A stretch of DNA of 64,000 nucleotides from Brachypodius melanocephalos (lineage: Eukaryota > Chordata > Aves > Passeriformes > Pycnonotidae). Below the pieces are notes generated by a model. The model was not told where the DNA came from and did no database searches. It saw nothing but the letters and a program-made list of their open reading frames with translations. The stretch's first letter is position 1; each line of letters begins with the position of its first letter. Shown here in pieces: positions 1-13,227 of the stretch. Both the position numbers and the translations under genes were made by a program. The stretch lies in the NCBI GenBank assembly GCA_013398615.1, contig VZSR01003803.1, forward strand, positions 65,006,413 to 65,070,412, in the 5' to 3' direction.

Positions 1-1753
1 TTGAAGGTGTCAAAAGAGATAAAGAACATCTTCAGAGATAAAGATCCATCTTCAGAATCACAGGTGAAATTTTGTTGGTGTTCACATAAACAGATTTTTG
101 AGTGTTTTCATGGGTAAGAGAGAATTAAGCCATATTGCAATACTCTGAATTTTGCTGCAGGGTAAGGGGACAAGCAGTGTTGTCACAACTATGACTGCAT
201 GAAGTAACAAGCTGAAAAACTGTAGTAATTAAACCATCTGAGAGCAATGAGCTAAAACAATTATTAATGAGCTAAAAAAATTTTATCAATTTCAACATAA
301 AAGATCTGGGATAGCCTGGCTTCATTAAAAGGAAAATTATTTTCCCTTCTGTTGGTTCATTTACTGTACCTTTCAAGAGGCTGGTGCTGTGTTTTCCCAA
401 GTGTTAAAACTTGCTCCTGCTTCATTGGTAATAACACGAACTCTGCAAGCTAATGGCAGCTGAACCAAAATCCAATACAATAGCTGCACAAGTATTATTT
501 TTACTGGCAAAGCTGCCTTACATAGACCCCACTCCAGTTCCTACGACCAACAAAATGCGCTCCCAACAGCTCTCGGTGTTCAGCTGCCTGTGAAGGTGAA
601 CGAAGAACCACAGCCCATGATACGCTGAAGAATGGCACATACTCTTTGAGTTTTCCTGTGCTACAGGTTATGGAAAAGGGGGACTCTGTCCTGAGGACAA
701 CCTCTTGCTCAATACTGCAGGTTACAGTAATCCATTCATTCCGTGAGTGCCATCTATTCAAGCTATGTCTTTACAAAATGTAAAGCTTCCGATGAGATCC
801 TGGCTATTGAAATAGTGCTCTTTCTCCTAAGCCTAACAAGATTAATGTTAAGCAAACAAAACAGTAAGGCTGAAACTATATGTGAACTGTATTTAAACAA
901 TCTGAATGAAAAAAAAGATAATATATGTCCTATCTGGATATATGATCCTGAAGTAGTACAAAATATCCTGGTGAAATGAGGATCTCTGCTTGCACAGCAC
1001 AAAAGTTAACCATTTCTGCAACCAATTAGAAGTATCAGCGTGACCACAGCCAACGCTTTGAACAGTTAGGAGTGACACCTAGTTGTATTTTGTTCCATAT
1101 AAAAGAAAAAAAAATTGCAACATTTCAGAAGGAAGGAAATTACCTAGTATTTAAAAGAGAGAATGCATGTGAAAAAGTACAGATTGTAGTTTCCAAGCCT
1201 GCAAAAATTTTATCTGCCTAAGTATTGTACACAAAGCTAAAAATACGTATTTGAGTACTTTAGTTTACTTCCTGGATTTTGAGCTTTTAAGACTCATGCA
1301 GATTACATGTTCTGACAAGGATACTGTCAAAATCTCACAATGAAGTTAAAATCAAATAAGTTTGTAACTCCAAGAACTAAGATCTGCCTAACAGTAGAGT
1401 CTTTAATTCAATACAAAACCCTATTCTTATTGTTTCAAGTGGTTCACATCAGTCTTTTCTATAAACTTGTACGACTGACAGAAAGAAAAATGAGGTCTGT
1501 TGCACACAGGAAAACAGTCATCCGACTACCTACATACCAGATCTGGCTGGAAAACAATTCTAGAGTGTTATTTTCTTCTTGGTGGGGGTGGGGAGGGGGA
1601 GAGTGAGGCTGGATATGATTTACTTGATAGGTACAAAATGTAAGACATCTCCAAATATTTACATTTGGCGAGTAGAGTGACAGCTCTCAGTTACTCAGCT
1701 AAAACACAAAGGATTTGGGAAGAAGTCTGCATTATCTGACCTGGACCAGGCTT
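1..1753. other. Non-coding stretch, no gene recognised
   Basis: Single-copy-looking AT-rich DNA. The short open frames here (at most about 88 codons) overlap on opposite strands and show no domain, signal peptide or conserved motif. The only distinct local structure is the G-rich run near 1.58 kb, listed separately. I see no RNA gene. Confidence 0.7.
1581..1601 (+). other. G-rich run, possible G-quadruplex
   Basis: The plus strand has guanine runs of 2, 5, 4 and 5 separated by single bases (T, T, A). This can form a two-quartet G-quadruplex, or a three-quartet one with a bulge in the first run. There is no gene nearby to regulate, so function is unknown. Structure is inferred from base pattern only. 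Confidence 0.4.
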
Positions 1754-2500
1754 TCACAGAATCATTTAGGTTAGAAAACACCTCTGAGATCATCATGTCC
1801 AACCTTTGACTGGACACCACCATGTAAACTAAACCACAAGCACTGTGTGCCGCATTGTCATTTCTTGAATAACTCCAGGGACAGCGATTCCATCACCTCC
1901 CTGGACAGCACATTTCAATGCTTAACAACTTTTTCAGTAAAGAAATAACTCAGAATGTCCATCCAACCTGAACCTGCCAAGGTGCAACTTGAGGGTGTGT
2001 CCTCTCCTATTGCTGGTTGCAGAGAGCAGTAAGATTCCCCTTGATTTTCTTCTTTCTCCAGGCTAAACAACCTCACCTCCCTCCGCCACTCCTCACAGGA
2101 CCTGTGCTCCAGGCCCTTCCTCAGCTCCACTGGACAGACTCCAGCATCTCAGTGTCTTTCTTGTGGTGAGGTGTCCAGAACTGGATACAGGACTTGGGGT
2201 GTGACCTCACCAGTGCCCAGGACAGCAGAAGAATCACTTCCCTCAACCTATGCCACACTATTTCTGGTACAGGCCAGGACACCATTGGTCCTCTTGGCAC
2301 CCTGGCCACTGCTGGCCCTTGTTCAGCCACTGTCAACCAGCACCCTCAGGTCCTTCTCCACTGGGCCACTTCCCAGCCACTCTTCCCCGAGGCCGGAGAG
2401 ATGCATGAGGGTGGTGTGGCCAAAGTGCAGGACCCAGCACCTGGTGTTACTGAGCCCCATGCTGCTGGGCTTGGTCCATGGATCCAGGTCTACCCCACCC
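1754..2500 (-). mobile_element. CR1 LINE fragment, 5'-truncated
   Basis: A minus-strand copy of the avian CR1 non-LTR retrotransposon. Its 3' end is at the left edge, where the complement of the ATTCTGTG terminal octamer appears at 1755-1762. It is followed by the typical CR1 text for the end of ORF2 (clipped-exon-like phrases such as CTCCAGGGACAG, AATGCTTAAC and CTCCAGGCTAAACAA in plus-strand reading). About 750 bp remain of an element that is several kb when full length, so it is strongly 5'-truncated, as is usual for CR1. Compared with related CR1 copies I remember, a segment of several tens of bp appears missing near 2020-2035, between the GCTGGTTGC phrase and the stretch leading to CTCCAGGCTAAAC. 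The right boundary is approximate. Confidence 0.88.
1915..2400 (-). pseudogene. CR1 ORF2 C-terminal remnant (decayed)
   Basis: On the minus strand the sequence still translates, in pieces and with stops and frame changes, to the C-terminal part of CR1 ORF2 beyond the reverse transcriptase core. Around 2125-2190 it reads CIQFWTPHHKKDTEMLESVQ. A second frame at 1915-2130 reads KGLEHRSCEEWRREVRLFSL and ends near FFTEKVVKH. These match the family pattern of an aromatic FW.P..KKD..xLE.VQ block followed by the SLEK block. No catalytic residues lie in this part. It is not a functional gene. Confidence 0.75.
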
Positions 2501-5500
2501 CAGACAACTGACCTACTCAGGAGGCCATTGTCTATTCCAACATCTTCCCCCCTACTACGCGGAACTCAGTAGAGATTGCCAGCCCCCTCCAGAGCCATCT
2601 GCAAACCCATTACATGATGGCTACTCTCAGAGCTGACTTGAACACCTCCAACAGTGATCACCCACTGACTCTGCACTGTCACCACGTGTGCTTCCTCATG
2701 CATATTCTCTTTTTCATACACTGGCTGAGATAAAGGCTGAAAAAAGGTTGTAGGAACTATTTTCTTATTTAAAGAAGTTTTCTTTGAGTCATGAGTTTGT
2801 ATCACCAGATAGCAGTGCTGCAGTGGAAGTGACACAAGAGTTCTAGAAGGCAGGGACAAGTGCATTTCAACCATGCAACAGGGAAGCAATTAGCTTTCAC
2901 AGAACAGGAGTTTTCATTTCTTTTGCTACATAATCACTCTACACTTCAGTTTTATCACTCTCACACTATGTTCACGTGTGCAAACACTACCCTGTGCTAC
3001 ACACTGATGTCATGCAGCCCAAGACACGTCTGTACCACTGAGTGAGTTACAGAGCTCTGCCAGTCTACTCCGGTTTATTTCTTGCTTTGTTTGTTAGGGC
3101 TTTTCTAAGATCTGGGATATCAAATTCCACCCACACCAGCAGCTGTTTTGCTGATTCTGTCTCTTTCCTGAAGACCCTGCAAAGACAATTCTCTGTGGAA
3201 AAGTTCAGAAAATATACGAAATCTAATAACAAGGAAAAATATTGTGAGTAAAAAGAGATGGCTTTGCACTCCTTAGTATTATGAATGCTTTTCATCCATG
3301 CAATTACTTTTCCACTTCTTTCTATGCAATGAAGCCCAGTGTGATCCCTTTTTGCAAAACACAGCACAGTACATTACATTCGCTTAATGCAAAGCACCAG
3401 GAAGGCATTTCTTATAAAAAATTTACTGTTTGCATACATGACTCTGCTGATTTGCCATTAAGTCCAATACCAGAGCTTAAATTTTTTTAAGAAACCACTT
3501 CAACTATACTGGAACTATGCCAACAGCTCTGAATGGATATATAGCTATAGATCAGGCTGATGGATCTTTGCATGCACCTGGAAAGATCACTAAAGAACAC
3601 CTTGAAGCTCACCATTGTCTATTAACATGGAGGCTTCTTAAAAATGTGACTTCTAAAGTAAGAAACGTAAAATGGATCCACACAAACCACACAAATAAAA
3701 CCACTGTGCTGCAATATCAATTTTCAGGGAAAAGGTGCATTTTCTAAACTGCCCCTCCAATCTGAAAGACTCCAAGTTCAAACTGTGTCCTCCAGACATT
3801 CCGCCACTTCTTTCTTTGTTTTTAAGCAGCACATTTACTTTGGACAGAAGAGGGGGAAAACAGCCATGAAGTTTTTCACTGTTATGAAAAACAGAAACAA
3901 TTGCTAGAGTTACAAGCTCCTCACAGATGGAGCCAGATGATGAAGGGCTCTGGGTCTCTAAAAATGCAACAGTAACACAGCAGTGGCCATAAAACCTGAT
4001 GCTTACAGAAACTGTTATCTGCCAAAATGAACCTATGCAGCAGCAGCTGTCATGCCATCAGCTTTCAAAACCCCTTTATCCTCAGCATATTTTCCTCACA
4101 ACTGCCTGGGTTCCGTGCCCTTCGTGCACAGAGCATATGAAAAATGATAAACATGTCACCACAGACTCCAAAGCAAGCCACCTGACAAAGCCACTCAAAT
4201 ACAAATCAGTCTAATCATACAGTTTGGTTTCCAAATGTTAATGTCACTTCTCATTCCATAGTTTCATTACTCTCAGTCTCTATGAAAACAGGCAGGGTCA
4301 TGAAACTGGTCTGAAAACAAACAGTATTTGAGTGCTCTCAGTTTGTTGACGGATTTCCAAAGCCTGGTAAGTGCTTGGTAGTGCCAGCTTTTTTCCTTAC
4401 TGAATTAAGGATGTTCAGTTCTCTTCAAACTCATCTGAAGCCCAAAAACATTAGACCTGATGTCCCCATGAACACCACATTCAGACGATGTTCTCCATCA
4501 CACTTACCTCTATCCCATGACACACAAGATTATTCGGTTTCCTTACCCATTAACTGAGCTCTCTTTTGTCTTCAGTGTTCTTTAGTATTTGATCAAACCA
4601 GGCTTGAATTAAGGACGCAGATCCAGATATGCTGTATCATAAAATAAATTAAGAATAACGTTGTTGACCTGCCTCTGTGTAGTAAGTGGCTGCGAGTGAG
4701 CCCAGCTGGAGTAGCTGCGACTCCCAGGACACCTTTTGCTGCCAGACGTCATGAATCTTAAAGAGGAAAAATTATCTTTTCCTTTCTCCGCTTTGAAGCA
4801 AGCTGAGAGCCTGGCCCAAGGAAAAGCTCAGTCACACAGACCAGCTGTGACTGGGTTTCCTGCTTCTTACTCCAGAGATGTGCTGAGATAGTGCAAAGAG
4901 CTGTGAGGAGGGAGCAGATCCCCTCCCAAAAATCCTTCAGTCTGGGGATGTGCAAGCTCAGAACCAACTGCAACTGCCCCAACTCTCACTTTATCAGAAG
5001 TGGCCAAGAGTGCTGGACACAGCTGCTGTGGCACCTTAGAACACAGCAAAGAGCTCTCAGCAGCTTCTGCTTGACCTTCTCGCACAGAGCTCTTTAAAAC
5101 ACCTTTGAAAACTTACTCAGGCAGTCCAGCTATATTTATAATACAATTTTGACAACAGCAACACAGAGACTGAGCATTTTACACAGTATGCTAGGGAAAA
5201 AAAAAATCCTTGATAAAGGCTCTGCTTCATAAATAATGTCTGTCATGTTCCCAGTCCCCATACAGAATGCTGTCATCTATAGTGCGTGGGCAGAGAGCGT
5301 AGGAAATCTGTGAGAAACAAACAGTGAATCACCAATTACTCTGATGGCAGCTCTGCCCTGTGTGGCTTTTCACCAAGTCATTCTTCAGCGTGACAAGTTT
5401 GTTTGTCAGCTGGCATGACCTAGAGCTTCATCAGATTGCACACAGAACCATGGGCTAGGGGTCACCGCAGCGGCAAGGGACATTATGTAGTGTAAGTTTT

Positions 5501-8500
5501 TGGATTTTTTTCTTCCCTCCAAATATCTACCAGATGCTTTGTCCACCTTTAAATCAGCAGGCTGAAGAGCTGCCCACCAGCCAGGGTATGAGAGCCCCAG
5601 CTCAGAAAGTCACAGTCCCTCCTAGGTTGACATCTTGGCCATTAGCCTGGTTCCTGGTAGCACCAAATTTGGACATTAGATGTCCCTAGTTTTGGAGTCT
5701 TATGAAAGCCCAGGGAAATCAATGCAGAGGCCTCAGCATTTTCAAATCCTCAAATTATGCAGCTCCTCACCTCCATTTCCAGCCTTTTTCCACACCGCTG
5801 CCCAGGGCTGCGAGGTGCCAAGACCAGCTGGTGTGCTGCACATTAGGCATCAAACCATACATGATTTCCAAGGCAAAACACCTGTCTTATCTGCAGAGAG
5901 AGCTGAAGAACCTCAGCAAAGTACTGTCACTGACTGTAGAGATGCTGCAGCCAAAGAGCAGTGTCTTGCTAGTCCTCTCATAAACATGCTGTACATTTGT
6001 AGTCCTTGCAATCTTTCTTCAAAAATATGTTTCTTTATATCCCCACATATCCCTTGTACCAATATTCTTTGAGTTTCCTTAATGAGCAAAACTCTGCTAT
6101 TTCTATAACTGAAAATAGGGTTGTGCTCCTTCTTGAGCCTGGCTCACTCAAACCATGTGATGAAGGAACTGCCATTTCCAGCTCTGCACAGCAGCTGCCC
6201 TGCAAACAAACTATCTAAAAACCACCAGCCTTTCTTGGTGGCCTGCACAAAGATAAAATTTAATGTTGGTGAAGTATTGACATAGCCTGTCCGTCTCTTA
6301 CTTCTAAGCTCCAGAGATGGGTTTTTTCCTTTATCTTAGATTTTTTTTTTAAAGTGCAACAATATTGAAACTATAAGCACTAATTCATATTTATTGGAAA
6401 TACAAGTTGACAGAGTTTCCTTCCTAGAAATTGAATTCTGCTTTGAACCTGATTCTTCAGGTTATTTACTATACACTAAAAGTGCTCTCTGCAAAAAAAC
6501 CCCCAGGGTTCTTTGGGGCCCACCATCTACACTGTCTAGTTGAACTTATTTGTATATCATTTCTATTAGCTACCAGCACATGTAGGGAGTTAATTTTCCT
6601 ATTTCAAACTACTTTTTTTCAGTAATGCACAGCTTTATATTTAAAAACAGGCTATCAGGATTAAATGTTATAAAACAAAATGTTGACAGCTTATGGAGAG
6701 GTTATATAAAATATACCCTATCAGCCCTATCAGGAGGAAAATGAACATTTGCTTTTTTCTTTGGAATAAATTCTTCCCAGAGCACTCAAAAATATTCATC
6801 TTAAAATTTTGAATTCAGCTTGGCCTAAACTCTCCTAGAAAAATTACATGTTTCTGAATTGCAACTTTGTCATTCACAGACAAGGAGCGTGGGACTTTTA
6901 GTTTGTTTCTTAATTGTGCAAAATTCCAAGGACCCAGTCACACTCCAGAGAGATGAGAGATTAAGAGAACCAAATTAGCAGGCATTGAGAATTCCTCTGG
7001 TTGATCTCTTATTACACCAATGACCAATTCTAGACATAAATGCCTCATGGGACTGTCAAAAATAGCTTCAGAAACAGAATTGACCTAAAATCTATTTTTC
7101 TTTTTTTTTAGTGGAAAAATATATAGGATTCTGTCTTAAAAGAACACTCAATAAAGATATGTTTTCTGTGGACAATAATGATGGCTTGGTGAAAATCTAA
7201 AGAACGTTTGTAGCCAAGAATGATGGTTTTGGTCCAAAATGTGCTGGTGTGCCTCATGGGGGCTGCCATTCAAGAACTTTGTACCTATAACTATGTATTT
7301 TTCCCCTTGCAAGCAGGAGCTCCTGTGGCAGATTCCTCCCTCCACCTCCAGCGATGGCACTGCATCACCAAAAGCCCGCCAGGCTCGTTAGAAAGAACCT
7401 GGGGTATAAAAGCCCCTGCAGAATAGCTTCTAGGAGACACAGCAGAGCTATTGTGAATAAAAACATACTGGAACTTTGCATTTCCATGAAAAATAACTGA
7501 AAAACACTGACTAGTTTAGGCTTTCCTGTATTCTTTTTTGAACCTTACCGTGGAGCCTTGAGATACAGACTGAGCATCCACAGTCATGCAAGGTTATATG
7601 CCCAAGGTTCAGCTGAAACAGATCACTCAAAACCAGAAATAAATAAGAGAAGTACAACAACCTCTATTAAATTTACACTTCATATGATCCTATGACCTGT
7701 GAAAATAGAGAAGTAGTTGCAAATTGCATATGCAAAAAAGGCACTTTAATTATATCTCTGCTGTCTGGTCCAGTAACCACAAAACACCCATCTGCTCCAG
7801 ACACTCTCTGTCTGTGCCTCACAATCTCTAAAAAGCAGAAAGCAAATAAAAACCCATTAAATATATTTAACTTGGGCATTTTTATCTCTTGATTTTAAGT
7901 GTTATCCATCACCAGAAACTGATGACTCTGAAAGAGATGACGTAAGTACTGTGACAAGTTGTATTAGACTCTAATAAAAGCCCATACATTGAGACAGATG
8001 AAGAGAGAACATGCAGCATCATTCCTCTTTCCAGAAAAGGAAAACATCATAAGGAGCTGCAGAGACTGAAAGGCTGATGGAGAATAGAAAGGCCATCCTG
8101 GAGGACCCAAAGCTGAGTTTGCTCCGACATGCTGGTGCTGTTGCTGTAATCTCCAAGAAGAGTATGCTCTGTATTTTCTAAAAGACCTTTAAAAGCAGCC
8201 AAACATATTCCGAGTCATTGCAATATCCTGAAAACGTCATTTTACAGCTTCGTTTTCATAAATCCACAGAGCAGATTTTATTTTTAGTGTAGCTCCAAAT
8301 CCAGGTGTGACAAGCAGCTTTAGGTACAGCCCACACCTCACCGGTCCTTGAACCACAAGGACAAACTCCCACCTTTGGAGGTGTTCAGGTATCTGACCTG
8401 CAGAACGCAGAGCATAGAGAGAACGATGGACTGATATTCTGAAAAATGCTGCACCAGATTTTAAAGAAGAGGGTGCAGGAAGAGTCTTGTCCAGGCCTCA

Positions 8501-8727
8501 GAGGGAGCTGCATGGCCAGGGAGAAGCTCACAGCAGCTCCCCAAATGTGCAACCGTAACTACAAGTCCTGTTTGAGAAACCAAGCTCAAAGAGCACAGGA
8601 CCTACTCCCAAAGCATTTGAAAAGACACGTCTCCATCCACAGTCTCCAAAGGAAAGACAAACATAAACAAACTCGAAGGTCGACTGAAAATCTATTTTTA
8701 GACAAATGAAGAGCATGAAAGCTTTCC
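2501..8727. other. Non-coding stretch, no gene recognised
   Basis: About 6.2 kb of ordinary AT-rich sequence. The largest open frame (5680-6072, plus, 130 codons) overlaps a 93-codon frame in another phase (5702-5983) and shows no motif. I see no LTR, SINE, tRNA or strong tandem repeat. A mildly GC-richer patch around 4.7-5.1 kb has many CAG/CTG words but no ordered repeat. Confidence 0.65.
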
Positions 8728-8785
8728 AATGTCCTCTCCTTACCCCCTCTCCTATTTCTTGTCTTCCCCTCCCCTTATTCCCTGT
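8728..8785 (+). repeat. Pyrimidine-rich tract
   Basis: Nearly all C/T on the plus strand for about 55 bases, broken by single purines at 8742, 8754, 8761 and 8777. It is low-complexity sequence. It could act as a splice-type polypyrimidine tract or triplex-prone DNA, but no adjacent exon is recognisable. Confidence 0.5.
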
Positions 8786-8837
8786 ATGCCTTGGCTGTTG
8801 ACTGTTGATGCTCTCTGCTCCTATTTACAATTTTTAA

Positions 8838-8985
8838 TGGCAATCTAGCAAGCATACCCAATTCAATTATTTTAATATGTCTGTGTTAAGTAGTGACAAC
8901 AGCTCCTCTTATTGACATTATTATTACTGCAATTAAAATATACATTAATCAGCTCAAAGATCCACATGAGCCTCTTTGAATTTTA
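8838..8985. promoter_or_regulatory. AT-rich block with many homeodomain-type cores (candidate)
   Basis: Contains closely spaced ATTA/TAAT cores, including TCAATTATTTTAAT, ATTATTATTACTGCAATTAA and ACATTAATCAGC. This composition is typical of, but not specific to, conserved vertebrate enhancers. AT-rich DNA produces such cores by chance, so the call rests on density alone. Confidence 0.2.
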
Positions 8986-11900
8986 CCTTTCATTATTTAT
9001 TGAGCAAAGTGTTTAGTGAAAAGAGGAGGAACTAAGAGTGTGGACTTTAAGAGCTGGTATGAAGCTCTTGCAGAAAGAAGGCACACAGACACAGGAATTC
9101 AAAGAGCTTTCACTGCAGCATCCTTGTAAAACCAACAAATGCCTGCCAGGTTGAGCTTCCTGCTGGATCTCGCACTGTTGCTGTACAAAGAACTCCCCAT
9201 CCTACAGACACATAACAGCATATTGTTTTTGAACTTTTATCAAACTCTACTCACATCAAAATATCACAGCACTTCAGCTTACTATCAAAGGTTTCCAGTA
9301 ACACGTAGGTCTAGACAGCAGATTAATTTAGATGTTTACAGGGTCTAGAGAGTTCATATCTGCATTAAGCCCTTTAATGAGCTAAATAAGATTATTTGAT
9401 ACAACTCATCCATAATCACAAAGAATACTCAAGGGAAACTCAATCCAAAAGCCTGTATTTTGAAGTAAGAGGGATTATACACTTAAGTGTCATTGCAATA
9501 TGCTTCTAACAGGCTGTGGATGAGTTTTAGTTGATTGCCTTAGAGATGATCTTTGCTCTCCAGATCCTCAGGGATCTCCTAGAGGAACTTCTAGGGCACT
9601 AGGGGGAAGAGTCTACTCATGCCAACCTCCTTCGGAAGTTACACTCACTTTAATATAATTACACATATGTACTCACATAAGTGTCCAGCTCTTCAGAGAA
9701 GTCACCCTGCCTTAGCTGCAGTATGACAATTTCCAGTAGCTGAAGTTGTTGCTATTTGTTCAGAAACAGAGGATGACAGAAAAAACGGATATAAATAAAA
9801 CAATTTAAGAGCCTTTACTCAGGTCTGAAGAATTCAACAGCTGCATCCCATTCAAAAAATGGAACAGAATAAATATCCTCAGCTACAAGAATGCCTTTCC
9901 ATCAGCCAAGCTGAAAATCGAGTACATTTCTAAAAGAAGACATTGATTTTAAAGGCATTTGCAACACTTGCACATTTTGTGGCATTTTTACAAGTTAAAA
10001 TATCTTTGTGTATGTGGTATTTGCTTTAAAGCTTTATCTCCAGGAGTTATGTGACAGTCTAGGCACACCTCACTGTATGTATTTACGTGAGGAATACATA
10101 AAACTCCAGTTGTTGCAGAGAGAAGCCTGCAGGTGTGCTCTCTGTGCTTTTGGAAAGTGACAGCCTGAGAACACTGTATACAAGAGAAGTTTTGGTAAAG
10201 ATGGGTACAGGTAGTCAATAATGCTTCCAGCCGGAAACTGAGGGAACAATAAAAGTGAAGCGTTTGTTTAATGTGTAACTTTGTGTTTATTATTCCACAG
10301 AAGGCTACTTCCCCTACACTCCTCTATTCAAATTGCCCACTGAATAAACATTAAACATGCTTTCCCCCTCTGACTTTTCACACAGCACAGAATTAATGAA
10401 AGCATATGTTACCGGTGTTATTACTCTTATCCTCATTATTACCATAAATAATTCATTACAGAGCAAACTGGATTATCCTTCAGGAATCCCTTCGACTTTG
10501 TGAAATTTCACCCTTTCCATTTGACAGAAATGAAAGCCAATAATAACAAAAGTGCAGGCTAATTATGGATGTTCCAAATGCTGACACATCAGCTGTGGAG
10601 CAGACCAGACCTGCAGTGGGATTGTGTTCAAAATACCACTACCTCTAACTAGACATTCTCAGCACCCCTTCCAACCAGCAGTGAGAAACAGGAACTTTTG
10701 GGGAAGCAATTAATTTCGTTTGGCTCACAGAGATAAGGGCAAAACTCCAGAAATGCTTTTTTCCCCATTTCCTCCCATGCAGGGAAGGAGTGCAAGGTGG
10801 CCAGCACAGAGGTGTAGCCACACTGTGGCTAAATAGCAAACACGTAGTGAATGAACTGAATTCCTCCATTAAATACCATTTCCCCTGGCTGCTGAACACC
10901 ATTAAGTCTCCTGTGAGCTCTGAGCTGTGCTAGTAAGGCTGCAGATACATGAAGCTGCTTCTCAATGGCCAACTCCACAGCTGCCTGATAAAACATGCGG
11001 TTTTGTGGCAAACTTGCCAAGAGGTTTCCCAAGGCTGAGCATTTGTTCAGCCCCAGCCCCTCCCACAGTCCTCTGAAAGAAGTGGCTTGGGCAGATCAGA
11101 CTGCCACCACTCTCAGTGCAGGAACCCATCCCAACAGATCCCAAACCACGCTTCACACAAAGCTGCAGACCCTGCACTAAACAGCTCAAGGTTACAGTTC
11201 ATGAATTTCATGCCCAACAGTGAAAATGTCAGCTGCAGATGAACCTGCCATCGCTTAGCTCGTTGTCTGCTGTAATTCCCTGAAGTCCAATTGCCATTTA
11301 TAGTGATGGGGCTGGGTGGAGCATCCCTGGGAAGAAGGAGATCACAGGCTGCATTCTTCGGCTGCTGCAAAAGTCTTTTCCCCTAGGAGCTGGGCATATG
11401 CTGTGCTATTACAAAATAAACAACAGTCGATCACCATTTTCAATTAGAACTACTGGCTTTCAACTTATTTGGTACCAACCTCTAAAAGAAAGGTTTTCAC
11501 TAGCACAAAAATTCACCCTGAAAATTGACCCAATGAGTTCTGTTACTAAGGATGTGAACTCCCACAAAAATGAACAGCAGCAGAGAGAATGAAATACCAG
11601 ATGAAGCAATAATACACTCATCACGAGTTCTGATGCATTGTGGCTATGTAACTAACAGCAAGTACTAAAAACCAATATAAATCAATGCTGCTTCAAGCTC
11701 CTTGCCTTTTACTGTCTTCACTCAAAAAAGCACCCACAGCCTTCAAGAGGAAAAGAGTCAAAGCTCTTTCACGTCCATGACTTGCTACTGCTAGTCTGTC
11801 CTATACAGGAGGCATTCAGGCTACAATGTGCTGCAGAGAGTAGCAGAGTGAAGTGAAAAGAGCAGAGAATCCACACGTTGCAATGACACAGTTTTAATAC

Positions 11901-12974
11901 TGTCCTCCTCCCTCATCGTTTCCAAAGGGCTAAAACTGTCCCCTATCTGAAATCAAATCAGAAAACAATAGTACAAATACCATCCATAGTTCACACTTCC
12001 AAGAAGACTGTATGAAAGCAAATAATCTCCTAAATTGCTTTCCCAAAAAAGCTTTTTTTTCTGCTAGTTAATAATTACAAAAGAATTTCCTTAAATTTAC
12101 TGATGATGGGAAAGAGCACTGCAGTTAGAACATTGTTTTCTTGTAGAGAACTGAAATAACATTTTTTTTCCAGATTTCCACAGAGATGTTCAGTGGAAAA
12201 ATGCCCAGTATTCTAAAACATTTCTCTCTAGAAATTAATTTCACTCTTTCCTTCCCATAGTATTTTTAAATGTGCAAAAAAGCACACAATTAAACAATAT
12301 ACAGCCTTTGAAAACTCATTGAAATATTAATTTCTGATATCTGAAATGTCTGGCTGTGAGTTTATCATACAGTATTCCAAATCATTAAAGATTTTTTACC
12401 AGCCTAAAAAGTCTCAGGTTGTTTTTTAAAATAGTTTCCTACCATTGCTCCTGAACAGAATCAACAAGTTCTATTTGGGTTAGGTTTTTTATGCAAATAG
12501 GTGCATAAAAAAGAGGAGTGAACTCCTTCATCTAAACCTTAAGCTCTAAGGTAAAAGACTAAGATGCCAACTAGTAAAGCATGACTGCACATCTCAGGTT
12601 CCCATTTATTTTCAATTCTTCTGGTAATTACAGAAGTAATTCTAAGAATCATTCATCATCCAGACAAAGATGGCTTTGCAAAATGTGCCTACTTGTTTTT
12701 TCACTGTACCATGGGTGACAGGGTAAGAATCATTTCAGATGTGCAAGATGAACAGTGTTTTTAAACCTTCGATTACCCAGACAAAAACTCCCAGAAAATT
12801 ATGAGAGAAAGAGGGCAGGAGATGGTAGAACGAAGAGGGAAGAGGCACTGACCCAGCTCGTTTATCTCACTGGAGATGAGAGCAGGGATACATTCCAGAA
12901 GAGGTAATCATTTCAATCACAGCACCTCACACAGTTGATTTGAGTTTGCCTCACCTTTTGCAATAGGAACTGGT
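8986..12974. other. Non-coding stretch, no gene recognised
   Basis: About 4 kb with only short overlapping open frames. The part around 10,255-10,590 is AT-rich with several octamer- and homeodomain-like words (AATTAATGAAAGCATATG, ATAAATAATTCATTA, GGCTAATTATGG) and is the most enhancer-like piece. Nothing else stands out. No transposon end or RNA gene was seen. Confidence 0.6.
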
Positions 12975-13110
12975 ATGCTGTGTCAGTGTTCTGAGCTCAG
13001 CAGAGAGCCAGGCAGCCATCCCACCGCCTTCCTGCTGTCCCTGCATGAGACAAGACGCTCCTGTCCAGGGGGAGAGCTGACAGAGGAGGGGCTGCAGCCA
13101 CAGCTGCCCT

Positions 13111-13153
13111 CCCCCCTAAAAGCTCAGTGTCAGTGTCCTACCCCCCTAAAAGC
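13111..13153 (+). repeat. Short direct duplication, 30-bp period
   Basis: The 13-mer CCCCCCTAAAAGC occurs exactly at 13111-13123 and again at 13141-13153. The start-to-start distance is 30 bp, with a GTGTCAGTGTC-type spacer. It lies in a GC-richer patch (about 12.98-13.23 kb) that also holds the tandem repeat just downstream. Probably a replication-slippage duplication. Confidence 0.75.
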
Positions 13154-13185
13154 ACTCACCTCCACCACTGGGACTCAGCCATGAG

Positions 13186-13227
13186 CTGAAGGCAAGGTCC
13201 TGAAGGCACGGTCCTGAAGGCACACGG
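13186..13227 (+). repeat. 14-bp tandem repeat, three units
   Basis: Three successive 14-bp units at 13186-13199, 13200-13213 and 13214-13227. The first reads CTGAAGGCAAGGTC, the second differs by one base, and the third diverges only in its last four bases. Too short to be a classic minisatellite, and not in any recognisable coding frame. Confidence 0.8.

Noticed and set aside
5680..6072. 130-codon plus-strand open frame
   Set aside because: No domain or motif. It overlaps a 93-codon frame in another phase, and its composition follows the local DNA. Treated as chance.
9595..9608. CTCF-like core GCACTAGGGGGA
   Set aside because: Two key positions differ from the usual CCASYAGRKGGC core, and such near-matches are common by chance.
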